A stretch of 38,107 nucleotides of DNA from Flavobacteriaceae bacterium (GTDB lineage: Bacteria; Bacteroidota; Bacteroidia; Flavobacteriales; Flavobacteriaceae). The stretch's first letter is position 1; each line of letters opens with the position of its first letter. Shown one piece after another: positions 1 to 7,981 of this stretch. Location of the stretch: positions 1 through 38,107 of the forward strand of contig CANBOV010000020.1 of the NCBI GenBank assembly GCA_947371275.1. Reading direction: 5' to 3'. Below the pieces are notes generated by a model that had not been told where the DNA came from, ran no database searches, and was given only the letters and a program-made list of their open reading frames with translations. A program made the position numbers and the translations under genes.

Positions 1-386
1 CCCGAGTATTTTTCTCCAATAGCATACTTGCCTAAGGCGGTACAATAAGAATTTGGAGTGTTACTGAATTTTAAGTCAACCCCGTTCCCTGTTTCCGATC
101 CCGAACCGTGAGCGACCAATCCTTTGTCAATGATTTCATCCTTTTTTAAATCATATATAAAGAATCGGTTTTTCCCCGACATTACTTTCAGGTCGATGAA
201 GTAAGCTATCTCTGGATTGTAACTGGGATGGACAATGATATATGCTTTCAAGATTTTCACTTGATCTGTTAATCGTTCTAAAGTAACTGTTTTGGAGTTG
301 GTATTAGTTATAGTACCTGCCACTTTGACGCCGTATATGACAAAGAAAAACCCAAAAACGGAGAAAAAAAGAATTACATTCTTCAT
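1..386 (-). CDS. YkuD_2-type murein L,D-transpeptidase, 5' part only
   Basis: The gene starts at the ATG at 386-384 and runs off the left edge, so only the first 128 residues are visible. An N-terminal hydrophobic stretch (MKNVILFFSVFGFFFVIYG) would act as a signal peptide or membrane anchor. Further on the protein reads VAHGSGSETG, then KFSNTPNSYCTALGKYAIG. This is the recognisable centre of the YkuD_2 family of murein L,D-transpeptidase-like proteins common in Bacteroidota. That family is expected to cross-link or modify peptidoglycan in the periplasm through a Cys/His active site. The catalytic His and Cys normally lie further downstream, outside the window, so activity cannot be judged. 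The gene is 104 bp downstream of the transglycosylase gene on the same strand. I saw no clear TAnnTTTG box just upstream. Confidence 0.8.
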   Translation of the reverse strand, partial: MKNVILFFSVFGFFFVIYGVKVAGTITNTNSKTVTLERLTDQVKILKAYIIVHPSYNPEIAYFIDLKVMSGKNRFFIYDLKKDEIIDKGLVAHGSGSETGNGVDLKFSNTPNSYCTALGKYAIGEKYS

Positions 387-490
387 GATTTACCTATTTA
401 GAATTTAGTAACCTAAAGAATTTAAAACGAAATTTAATTGGAAATAGTATTAAGTACTAATCTAGAATTTAATTTATTTAGAAATGTATT

Positions 491-2446
491 TTAAAACTCA
501 AACTCTTCAATTCCATTTACGATACTATCAGTCTCAGCAATAGGAGTTTTTTGTTTCAAAAACAATTTAGCAGGACCAGAGATCGTAATAGGGCTAGAGC
601 CTGTAGTATCCGTTTCTATTAATACTTTGCGCCGAAGCATTAATTTAGTTAAAAAAGTGTTTTGCTGTTGGGCAAAAGTTTTAAGTTGGTGTTCCGTATC
701 AAAACGATACATGAACCCTTTGGGTTTCGGAATAATGGTCGCTAGGAATAAGCATTCGTTTAAGGATAACTCACTAGGTCTTTTCTGGAAATAAAATTGT
801 GACGCTTCGCCAATACCATATACATTAGGCCCCCATTCAATAATATTGAAATAGACTTCAAGCATACGCTGTTTAGTGCTGATGTGATTGTTTTCTAAAA
901 TATAGACCAAAAGTATTTCCTCTAGTTTTCGTGACAATGTTTTTTCACGAGTGAGGAATACGTTTTTAATCAATTGCATGCTAATGGTACTGGCCCCACG
1001 GGAAAATTTTTTGGTTCGAATGTTCTTGGCAATAGACTGCTTGAAGGCTTCATTAATAAAGCCACGGTGGTTGAAGAACGAAGGGTCTTCACTAGTCAAA
1101 ACACATTTTTGCAAGTAAGGAGAAATCTCGATTAAGGGGGTGTAATTAGAATTGGAATTACCAACTAGTATAGGTCTTTGCAATATACCATTATCAATGG
1201 CGCGGTAAACAAATTCACCATTAATTTTATTTAAATCGGCTTCACCATATTTTGTAATTTTTAAACCTTCTGGGTTTAATTTGCTTTCAAAAATGATGTC
1301 TTTTGGTTTGTGATTGTTGTATTCAAAATGCAAAGCATAACTGAAATTCCCTTGTGCCTCCATTCCTTCAAAATGGCGAAACAACCCGGTTGGCAATGAG
1401 GTGATAAAGTCTTGCGAGGCCATCTTCGGAATCTTCAATTTCAAGACGTAGACTTTGTCTTTTTCGTTGGTATATGAAAGATAGGGTTGGCATTTGATGC
1501 TATTGAGTTGTAGTGTAGAAGTACTGTCAAGATCCATAGTTCGCGCACCTACTAGCCAATGATAGTCAAAACGAGCGTTTTGTACTTCTACATCTTTGCT
1601 GGCAATTTTAGCATGGTTGACAAATAAATTTTGAATGGAAGAATAGCCATCAATATGCAGCTCACCACTATCCATAGCCAGATTTTCTAAATTGAAATGA
1701 ATTGATTTAAAGCCTGTTTTCAGATTCCATTTTTTATCTAAATACGGAATTTTTATAGTGTCATTTGCCGCATTGTAAAACTGCAAATCGGCTTTTCTAT
1801 CTCTAGGATCGGCAAAACCATTGAGTGTCCATTGCTGTGAGAAATCGGCAGCGGTTACTTGGATTACGGTGTTGAGTTTTTTATCAGCTAATGCCAATTG
1901 GTTGAAATCAAAAACCACTTTGTTTCCTTTGTCATCTAATCTAAAAGCAAAGCCTTTGACACTCATATCGGTGGGAATTAGGTTCAACAGGCGGGAAGTA
2001 ATTCGGTTTAGGAGTTTGGCATAATTGACTTCAGTATTGTCGATCTTCTCTTTTTTGGAACGAAGAAAGGCGTCAAAATTGCTTCCGTTTTTGGTTTTCA
2101 CCAATTGAATAAACCCTTTGTTGATTTCGAGTTTTCCCAATTGAATATCGCCAACTAGAAGTTTCCAAAAGTTAATACTGGTTTTCAATTCGTCAATGCG
2201 AACTAGCGTATCGGCTTGCTTTGGAACCAAATAAACATGCTGGAATTCTATATTGGTTAGTCCGTGAAATTCGGCTTTTTCTATGGTCAAATGGCATTGG
2301 TAGACTCGGTCAAGTTTAGTATCAATACGATGAATAACTTGATTTAAAAGGGTATTTCGAAAAGCAAAAAGCAATACGATTCCAATCAGCAAAACGACAC
2401 TGCTGATTTTGAGGAATAGGAAGGCTTTTTGTTTTTTAGTTTTCAT
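491..2446 (-). CDS. AsmA-like protein fused to a GT51 peptidoglycan transglycosylase
   Basis: 651 residues. Residues about 8-29 are a single N-terminal membrane helix. Residues about 45-420 look like the extended beta-rich AsmA type (for example LTIEKAEFHGL, then IQLGKLEINKGFIQLVK). Residues about 440-590 are a glycosyltransferase 51 domain. Its motif 1 is EDPSFFNHRG with probable catalytic Glu453, motif 2 is RGASTISMQLIKN (483-495), and motif 3 is RKLEEILLVYILE (506-518). A downstream block contains EVYFNIIEWGPNVYGIGEAS. GT51 enzymes polymerise lipid II into glycan strands on the periplasmic face. There is no transpeptidase domain, so it would be monofunctional. The GT51 domain sits at the C-terminal end behind a long beta-rich region, unlike ordinary MtgA. 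Its start is 1 nt from the stop of the GldH-like lipoprotein gene, so the two are probably co-translated. Confidence 0.85.
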   Translation of the reverse strand: MKTKKQKAFLFLKISSVVLLIGIVLLFAFRNTLLNQVIHRIDTKLDRVYQCHLTIEKAEFHGLTNIEFQHVYLVPKQADTLVRIDELKTSINFWKLLVGDIQLGKLEINKGFIQLVKTKNGSNFDAFLRSKKEKIDNTEVNYAKLLNRITSRLLNLIPTDMSVKGFAFRLDDKGNKVVFDFNQLALADKKLNTVIQVTAADFSQQWTLNGFADPRDRKADLQFYNAANDTIKIPYLDKKWNLKTGFKSIHFNLENLAMDSGELHIDGYSSIQNLFVNHAKIASKDVEVQNARFDYHWLVGARTMDLDSTSTLQLNSIKCQPYLSYTNEKDKVYVLKLKIPKMASQDFITSLPTGLFRHFEGMEAQGNFSYALHFEYNNHKPKDIIFESKLNPEGLKITKYGEADLNKINGEFVYRAIDNGILQRPILVGNSNSNYTPLIEISPYLQKCVLTSEDPSFFNHRGFINEAFKQSIAKNIRTKKFSRGASTISMQLIKNVFLTREKTLSRKLEEILLVYILENNHISTKQRMLEVYFNIIEWGPNVYGIGEASQFYFQKRPSELSLNECLFLATIIPKPKGFMYRFDTEHQLKTFAQQQNTFLTKLMLRRKVLIETDTTGSSPITISGPAKLFLKQKTPIAETDSIVNGIEEFEF

Positions 2447-2447
2447 T

Positions 2448-2915
2448 TTATTTTACGCTGTCCACATTCAATCCAATTCCGATTACATTGGGCAAGTAAG
2501 GAGCTCCTTTGAAATGATGGGAAATGGTGACTTTGTAATTGCCTTGAGTCAATTTTGTTTTTTCTTTGATTTTATAGATTAAATCACAAACGTCACCGCT
2601 ACAATCGGCCAATTGTTTTCCAGTAGCATCTTTGATTTTTAAATCGACATTCAAAGTTTCTTTTGTGCCATTCGGACATTCTAGTACAAATTGAACTGGG
2701 ACACTGGCAAATTGATAATCGTAAACATGACTAAATTTAAAAGCGATGTCGTAGGACAAGTTTTCGTTGGTAATGTCAAAAGTAAAAGTTTTTGAATCCG
2801 TTTGATTCCAATGATTGTCTTCACCAAAAGTTTCAAAAGCACTGTAATGGTCTTGTTTGGAACAAGAAGTTGACAGAAAAGCAAGTGTAAACAATAAAAA
2901 TAACTTTGATTTCAT
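2448..2915 (-). CDS. GldH-like gliding-motility-type lipoprotein
   Basis: 155 residues. A lipoprotein signal peptide ends in a lipobox (LSTSC), giving lipidated Cys18. No acidic residues follow the Cys (CSKQDH), so there is no surface-export signal and it probably faces the periplasm. The body resembles GldH: an HW..(T/D)DS.TF.FDI start, a YD.....F...YDYQFASVPV stretch, an ECPNGT...TL..DL block, and a C-terminal SGDVCDLIYKIKEK...GNYKVTISH. GldH is required for gliding and T9SS function in F. johnsoniae. The usual GldH Arg/Asn-rich centre is only partly conserved, so this may be a paralogue. An extra Cys pair (SGDVC, with ADC just before it) could form a disulfide. It is followed 1 nt later by the transglycosylase gene. 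Assignment is by pattern only; it could be another small beta-sandwich lipoprotein. Confidence 0.55.
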   Translation of the reverse strand: MKSKLFLLFTLAFLSTSCSKQDHYSAFETFGEDNHWNQTDSKTFTFDITNENLSYDIAFKFSHVYDYQFASVPVQFVLECPNGTKETLNVDLKIKDATGKQLADCSGDVCDLIYKIKEKTKLTQGNYKVTISHHFKGAPYLPNVIGIGLNVDSVK

Positions 2916-2979
2916 AACCTAGATTTTAGTTCATATAATAACGGCATTTAGTTGTTTATAGTATTGTGACGGAAGAAAT

Positions 2980-4341
2980 TTAACCAAACAATTGCTCGAC
3001 CACTTCTTCAATTTTAGAAACCAAAACCACTTTTATCCCTGGAAATTTAGTTGCAATCTTATTGTACTTGGAAACAAAGATTGTGGCAAAACCTAGTTTT
3101 TCGGCTTCTTGTATGCGTTGTTCAACACGATTTACGGGGCGTATTTCTCCAGACAAACCTACTTCACCAGCAAAGCATACGTCTTTTCCAACAGTAATAT
3201 CTTCATTGGAAGAGAGGATTGCAGCTACTACAGCCAAATCAATAGCAGGATCATCAACTGAAATACCGCCAGTAACATTTAAAAAGACATCTTTGGTGCC
3301 TAGTCGAAAACCAGCTCTTTTTTCTAATACAGCCAATATCATATTTAAGCGTTTTGCATTATATCCTGTAGTACTTCGTTGTGGCGTGCCATATACAGCC
3401 GTAGAGACTAGAGCTTGAATTTCTATCATCAACGGGCGCATGCCTTCTAATGTTGAGGCTATGGCAGTGCCCGAGAGTTCTTCTTCTCGATGTGAAATCA
3501 GAATTTCAGAAGGATTAGAAACTTCTCTTAAACCTGAACCTTGCATTTCATAAATGCCTAATTCAGCAGTAGAGCCAAATCGGTTTTTCAGTGAACGCAA
3601 TATGCGATATACATGATTTCGATCGCCTTCAAATTGGAGTACGGTATCCACCATATGTTCCAATATTTTAGGGCCCGCAATAGTACCATCTTTGGTAATA
3701 TGGCCAATAAGTATAACGGGTATATTAGTTTCTTTGGCAAACTTTATTAATTCAGCGGTTGTTTCTCTAATTTGAGAAATACTACCAGCGGTCGATTCAA
3801 TAAAGTCGGTATGCAGCGTTTGTATAGAATCAATAATTACAATATCAGGTCCCACTTCTACGATGTGACGAAAAATGTTTTGAGTTTTGGTCTCGGTAAG
3901 AATTAAGCAATTTTCACTATCGGGATTGATGCGATCTGCACGCATTTTGATTTGTTTTTGACTTTCTTCACCTGAAACATAAAGCGTTTTGTAGGGAAGT
4001 TTTAAAGAAATCTGTAACAGTAAGGTGCTTTTTCCAATACCCGGTTCACCACCCAAAAGGATCAGCGAGCCAGGCACAATGCCTCCACCTAAGACTCTAT
4101 TCAATTCTCCATCAGTGGTGTCCATTCGCACTTCTTGAGTGGAGTCAATCTCTTTTATTTTTAGAGGTTTAGAAACTCTTTTGCCTTCAGAAGAATTAGG
4201 TTTCCAATTGGATTTTTCTTCTTTTTGAATGATTTCTTCAGCAATGGTATTCCATTCTTTGCACGAATTGCATTGCCCTTGCCATTTAGCATATTGAGCA
4301 CCACAATTTTGACAAAAAAAAGTAGTTTTTACTTTGGACAT
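2980..4341 (-). CDS. radA: DNA repair protein RadA (Sms)
   Basis: 453 residues, full length for the family. RadA is a DnaB-like ATP-driven branch-migration helicase that processes recombination intermediates. The order is: an N-terminal zinc finger (Cys10, Cys13, Cys24, Cys27); a RecA-like ATPase with Walker A GGEPGIGKST (97-106) and Walker B-like PDIVIIDSIQT (165-175); the RadA signature KNRFG (252-256); and a C-terminal Lon-protease-like domain (about 270-453) that contains GGISVDDPAIDLAVVAAI. All diagnostic motifs are present. It starts 2 nt after the stop of the esterase-fold gene and is followed, after 64 nt, by the GldH-like gene. No promoter was seen directly upstream, so it is probably read as part of the minus-strand series. 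Confidence 0.97.
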   Translation of the reverse strand: MSKVKTTFFCQNCGAQYAKWQGQCNSCKEWNTIAEEIIQKEEKSNWKPNSSEGKRVSKPLKIKEIDSTQEVRMDTTDGELNRVLGGGIVPGSLILLGGEPGIGKSTLLLQISLKLPYKTLYVSGEESQKQIKMRADRINPDSENCLILTETKTQNIFRHIVEVGPDIVIIDSIQTLHTDFIESTAGSISQIRETTAELIKFAKETNIPVILIGHITKDGTIAGPKILEHMVDTVLQFEGDRNHVYRILRSLKNRFGSTAELGIYEMQGSGLREVSNPSEILISHREEELSGTAIASTLEGMRPLMIEIQALVSTAVYGTPQRSTTGYNAKRLNMILAVLEKRAGFRLGTKDVFLNVTGGISVDDPAIDLAVVAAILSSNEDITVGKDVCFAGEVGLSGEIRPVNRVEQRIQEAEKLGFATIFVSKYNKIATKFPGIKVVLVSKIEEVVEQLFG

Positions 4342-4343
4342 TT

Positions 4344-5636
4344 TTAAGGTTTTTTCTCCTCTACGGGAGTTTCGGTAGGAGGAGGAGTTTCAGTTGGGAT
4401 TTCGGTAGGTGGCGTGTCAGCTTGAGGAGTGTCAGTAGGTGACGTCTCTTCTACCACGGGTTCTACTTTTCCTTTTTTTCCTTTCTTAGGTAATGAGGCT
4501 TTTAATTCATCTGATTTACCAATCATCATATCTTTTGTTAAGTCTCCAATTTCTTCTTTTTGAAAAGCTGCTAAGTAAGATTTCACGGCTCTAGCATTAT
4601 CTCCTTTTTTTTCATACATCTGTGCCATTTCATAATCGGCCAACATGCTCTTCGGGTAGTCTTTCTTTGCTAATTGTGCTAATTGATCAAACTCGTCGTA
4701 GGCTTTGTTTTTAAGAATTGCAGCTTCAATTGCTTTGAAATCGTTTAAACGAATTTGAACTTTAAGACCTAATGACTTCTCTAAGATATCGTATTTTTGA
4801 GTTAAATAGGTAACGTATCCAGAGGGTAAAGTGGCAATTTTTTCTTGAAACTCGGTCATTGAAATTGGCTGGTAAACCGAGAATATTTGATACAATGCAT
4901 CAGGAATTGAATACAAAACAAGTGAATAATGTGAAGCTCCTTTGAATTCCTCAAATCGGTAGTTTAAGGTTTTACTAGTAATCTTTTTAATCGCTTCATC
5001 CATCGCTTGGATTCGGGTTTTCATTTTTTTTACGTCCCCATCGGCTATCGACTGGTAGTAAAAGATAGGTTTTTGAATGGCTGCTAATCGTTCCGGAATT
5101 TGTTCTTCCATACCCGCAGGTAATTCGGGACTCATAGAAACATACGCATCAAACACAGGATTGTCTTTGTACAAATAGCAATTTAAAAAACCCGCCGTAG
5201 TGTCTAATCCTGCAATTATTTTAAAAGGAGCACAACGGTATTTTTTTTGAATATAGGGCAACAGTTCCATTCCAATAAATTCAAAAAACTTTTCACCTTT
5301 TTCAGCTGGCAAACCAGTGGTTGGTTCTGTGGCACAATCTGTTTCACGTTCGTTGTTCTTATTTTGATGTATGGCTACAATAATTACTTCAGGTAAATCA
5401 TCCCAATAGTTACCGTAGCTTAAGGCTCCTTGAAAAGGGTCAAATAAGAAATCACCATCCAGTAATACTAATACGGGAAAATTTTGTTTTATGTTTTTTT
5501 GGTAAGAAGGAGGTAAACCAATAGTGATTTCTCGGTCTTCATTTAGTTTTTGGGAAGTAATAGTATCTAGAATTCTTTTTTGTGAAAAAACAGTAGTAGT
5601 GCAGATGACGATGAATAACAAAAAAAGCTTTTTCAT
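4344..5636 (-). CDS. Secreted esterase-fold (PF00756-like) protein with lost nucleophile
   Basis: 430 residues with a signal peptide ending near VFSQ (residue 19). Residues about 35-255 follow the putative-esterase/enterochelin-esterase fold: LPPSYQKN, then FPVLVLLDGD (53-62), a later AYVSMSPELP, and a His236 in the position of the catalytic His (GASHYSLV). Where active members have G-x-S-x-G, this protein reads GLDTTAG (143-149), so Asp145 occupies the nucleophile position. Hydrolase activity is therefore doubtful. Residues about 300-365 are helical and TPR-like (YEMAQMYEKKGDNARAVKSY). Residues about 383-430 are a Lys-rich linker followed by a Thr/Pro/Glu-rich tail (for example TPPTEIPTETPPPTETP) ending in EEKKP. 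It is 2 nt upstream of radA. The role is unknown; a binding or scaffold function is inference. Confidence 0.75.
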   Translation of the reverse strand: MKKLFLLFIVICTTTVFSQKRILDTITSQKLNEDREITIGLPPSYQKNIKQNFPVLVLLDGDFLFDPFQGALSYGNYWDDLPEVIIVAIHQNKNNERETDCATEPTTGLPAEKGEKFFEFIGMELLPYIQKKYRCAPFKIIAGLDTTAGFLNCYLYKDNPVFDAYVSMSPELPAGMEEQIPERLAAIQKPIFYYQSIADGDVKKMKTRIQAMDEAIKKITSKTLNYRFEEFKGASHYSLVLYSIPDALYQIFSVYQPISMTEFQEKIATLPSGYVTYLTQKYDILEKSLGLKVQIRLNDFKAIEAAILKNKAYDEFDQLAQLAKKDYPKSMLADYEMAQMYEKKGDNARAVKSYLAAFQKEEIGDLTKDMMIGKSDELKASLPKKGKKGKVEPVVEETSPTDTPQADTPPTEIPTETPPPTETPVEEKKP

Positions 5637-5693
5637 TTAATTGTATTTGGGTTAAATAGGATAATTGGTAAATTGAGAAGCAAGATAACAAAA

Positions 5694-6656
5694 TTATTTA
5701 TTCCTATTTAAAATCGGTAGGAATAAAAAGGATAATCCACCCAAAACAATCATAAGTAGGGTTTGAGAAGTCCAAGCGAGCCATCCAAAGGCTGTTCCCG
5801 CTGTATCTGGAATGCCATAGAGCATAAAGATTTCCGCAATTAATAAAGGAAAGGCACCAAATCCGCTGTTAGTAAAACCAATAGCTAAACTACCTATTAC
5901 AAAACCAATAATTACTGCTCCAAAACCGATATGGCTAGTTTCTTTAAGGGCAAAAATTGTAGTATAAAAAGTAAGGATATAAATAAACCAAATAAAAACA
6001 GAATGAAATAAATACCACCATTTATTTTTCATTTTCACAACACTCATCATGCCTTCAATTAATCCCGAGAATTTCTCTTTCAAGGTTGCTACGATTTTCC
6101 AATTGGAATACATCCAAATCAGTATAAATGCTATAAAACCAATAGCACCTGCAATAGCAAGTATCATTAATTTTTCTAAAGGTATTTTGGCTAGAATATA
6201 ATTTTTAAGCAAATTGAATTGTACAAAAAAAGAAATACCAACAAAAAGGATAAAGATAAATAAATCAACTACTCTTTCGGCGACAATAGTTCCAAAAACT
6301 TTGTCAAAAGGAATGCCTTCATATTTTTTTAGTATAACTGCTCTTGAAATTTCCCCTGACCTTGGTATCGTTAAATTCATGAAATAGGCTACACAAACTG
6401 CCATTAAGTTATTGTGAAATCGGGTATGATATCCCATGTGCTCAATTGAAAATTTCCAACGGTAAGCTCTTGATATAAATCCAAATAGGGAAAAAAATAA
6501 AGAAAGATATACATAAAAATAATCGGCGTTTTTAAAATAGCCTTTCATTTCATTTATTTGTGTAGGAGTAAATTCGGTGTATTTATAATAGATAAGATAT
6601 ACTCCCAAAAATAGTGGAAGTAAAATTGAAGCCCATTTACCAATTTTATTTTTCAA
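5694..6656 (-). CDS. Flippase-like integral membrane protein (LPG synthase TM family, PF03706)
   Basis: 320 residues and very hydrophobic, with about seven to eight predicted membrane helices by eye. The family signature is NLTIPRSGEISRAVILKKYE followed by GTIVAERVVD, typical of the lysylphosphatidylglycerol-synthase transmembrane domain family (UPF0104). In full MprF this domain flips aminoacyl lipids; stand-alone members are assumed to handle lipid or glycan precursors, but their substrates are mostly unknown. No aminoacyl-transferase domain is attached. The start is TTG, 5 nt after the panD stop. No in-frame ATG lies between that stop and the first membrane helix, and the next internal Met is residue 37. 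The closeness to panD argues for co-transcription and probably translational coupling. Confidence 0.85.
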   Translation of the reverse strand: MKNKIGKWASILLPLFLGVYLIYYKYTEFTPTQINEMKGYFKNADYFYVYLSLFFSLFGFISRAYRWKFSIEHMGYHTRFHNNLMAVCVAYFMNLTIPRSGEISRAVILKKYEGIPFDKVFGTIVAERVVDLFIFILFVGISFFVQFNLLKNYILAKIPLEKLMILAIAGAIGFIAFILIWMYSNWKIVATLKEKFSGLIEGMMSVVKMKNKWWYLFHSVFIWFIYILTFYTTIFALKETSHIGFGAVIIGFVIGSLAIGFTNSGFGAFPLLIAEIFMLYGIPDTAGTAFGWLAWTSQTLLMIVLGGLSFLFLPILNRNK

Positions 6657-6661
6657 TAGGT

Positions 6662-7012
6662 TTAGGTCAATGAGTTATCAATTTCATTCGGGAAAATCAA
6701 CCATGGTTTAAAGATTTTAGCTTCTTCAAAATCCATTATAGCATAAGACATAATGATGATGATATCGCCTTTATGCACTTTTCTTGCTGCAGGGCCGTTA
6801 AGGGTTATTTCTCCCGATTTTTTTGGACCTTTTATGGCATAGGTTTCAAAACGTTCTCCATTATTGACGTTAACAATGGAAACTTTTTCACCTTCAATAA
6901 TATTGGAAGCTTCCATTAACGCTTCGTCAATTGTGATGCTGCCAATATAATTTAAATCGGCTCCTGTAACTTTTACACGGTGAATTTTAGATTTTACTAC
7001 TTGAATTTGCAT
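6662..7012 (-). CDS. panD: Aspartate 1-decarboxylase
   Basis: 116 residues, normal length. It converts L-aspartate to beta-alanine for pantothenate and coenzyme A synthesis in the cytosol. The self-processing site is visible as NYIGSITID: cleavage between Gly24 and Ser25 would turn Ser25 into the pyruvoyl cofactor, the same numbering as in E. coli PanD. The substrate-binding stretch [12 protein letters not shown] and the [19 protein letters not shown] segment are also conserved. It lies 14 nt downstream of panC, whose product uses its beta-alanine, so the two form one pantothenate unit. The flippase-like gene follows after 5 nt. Confidence 0.97.
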   Translation of the reverse strand: MQIQVVKSKIHRVKVTGADLNYIGSITIDEALMEASNIIEGEKVSIVNVNNGERFETYAIKGPKKSGEITLNGPAARKVHKGDIIIIMSYAIMDFEEAKIFKPWLIFPNEIDNSLT

Positions 7013-7026
7013 GGGGCAAAAGTAAA

Positions 7027-7875
7027 TTAATTTAATGAAATGGTGTCAATCAATCTAATATTGTTAACAAAAACGGCTATAAAAGCTCGGTATTTTTTGG
7101 TTTTGTTTTTTCGATAGCAAGGTACAAGGGTTGCTTCATCAGCAATTTGAAAATATTCTAATTCAAATGCATTTTGTTGATTGAAAGTCTTTACTACAAA
7201 ATCATGAACTTCTTTAATTGTTTTTATTTGGAAATATTCTTTGGTTTTCAAAAGGGTTTGAAAAATGATTATTGCTTGTTTTCTTTGCTCTGTTGTTAGC
7301 CTTTCATTACGTGAGCTCATCGCTAGACCATTAGATTCACGCAAAATAGGACAGCCAATAATGGTTACGGGAATTTGTAACTTAGCAACCATTTTTTTGA
7401 TGACCTGTAATTGTTGAAAATCTTTTTCGCCAAAATAGGCATTGCTGGGATTTACTATTTCAAATAATCTTTTGACAATAGTACCAACTCCATCAAAATG
7501 TCCAGGTCGAAATTTACCTTCCATTTGATTCTCCAAACCATCGAAATCAAAATGTTGTGAAATCGTATTGCCTTTGTAAATGTCATCAACAGTAGGAGCA
7601 AAAACGATTATATTATCAGAAAGCTCATGTATTTTTTTTACATCCTCATCTAGAGTTCGGGGGTACTTTGCCAAATCATCTGCATTGTTAAACTGAGTTG
7701 GATTGACAAAAATACTTACAACAACAATGCTGTTGTTATCAAGTGCTTCTTTCATCAAAGAGAGATGACCGTCATGAAGAGCACCCATAGTAGGGACAAA
7801 ACCAATTGTGGTTTTTTGGTTTGAAATAGAATTCAAGTAAGAAACTAATTCAGTTTGAATGTAAAAAATGCACAT
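7027..7875 (-). CDS. panC: Pantoate--beta-alanine ligase
   Basis: 282 residues from the ATG at 7875-7873. It makes pantothenate from pantoate, beta-alanine and ATP. The nucleotidyltransferase signature [17 protein letters not shown] (with the HIGH-like H..GH) is near the N-terminus. [23 protein letters not shown] and the KMSKS-like block AMSSRNERL follow. The open frame extends upstream to 7926, but the extra 17 residues have no counterpart in PanC. A promoter -7 box (TAAGTTTG on the minus strand, 7904-7897) lies inside that extension, so transcription should begin near 7890 and the shorter start ([10 protein letters not shown]) is chosen. panD follows after 14 nt. It is divergent from the glycogen-synthase-like gene. 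Confidence 0.95.
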   Translation of the reverse strand: MCIFYIQTELVSYLNSISNQKTTIGFVPTMGALHDGHLSLMKEALDNNSIVVVSIFVNPTQFNNADDLAKYPRTLDEDVKKIHELSDNIIVFAPTVDDIYKGNTISQHFDFDGLENQMEGKFRPGHFDGVGTIVKRLFEIVNPSNAYFGEKDFQQLQVIKKMVAKLQIPVTIIGCPILRESNGLAMSSRNERLTTEQRKQAIIIFQTLLKTKEYFQIKTIKEVHDFVVKTFNQQNAFELEYFQIADEATLVPCYRKNKTKKYRAFIAVFVNNIRLIDTISLN

Positions 7876-7896
7876 TGGCTTTGGGTAAATGAGTTG

Positions 7897-7904
7897 CAAA
7901 CTTA
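7897..7904 (-). promoter_or_regulatory. panC -7 box
   Basis: The minus strand reads TAAGTTTG, a full match to the Bacteroidota TAnnTTTG box. It is 21 nt upstream of the chosen panC ATG, giving a leader of about 15 nt. I found no TTG at the expected -33 distance. Confidence 0.55.
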
Positions 7905-7935
7905 CTATTTTCATAAATAAATGCATAAATTTTTG

Positions 7936-7943
7936 TACTTTTG
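7936..7943 (+). promoter_or_regulatory. -7 box for the glycogen-synthase-like/DUF4270/glmS unit
   Basis: TACTTTTG matches TAnnTTTG and lies 38 nt upstream of the ATG at 7982. No good TTG is seen at -33. It sits back-to-back with the panC box 31 bp away, so the two promoters would share the DNA between them. Confidence 0.55.
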
Positions 7944-7981
7944 CCTGTTTTTTATTGCCAATAAGTAAAGTAAATTAGATT

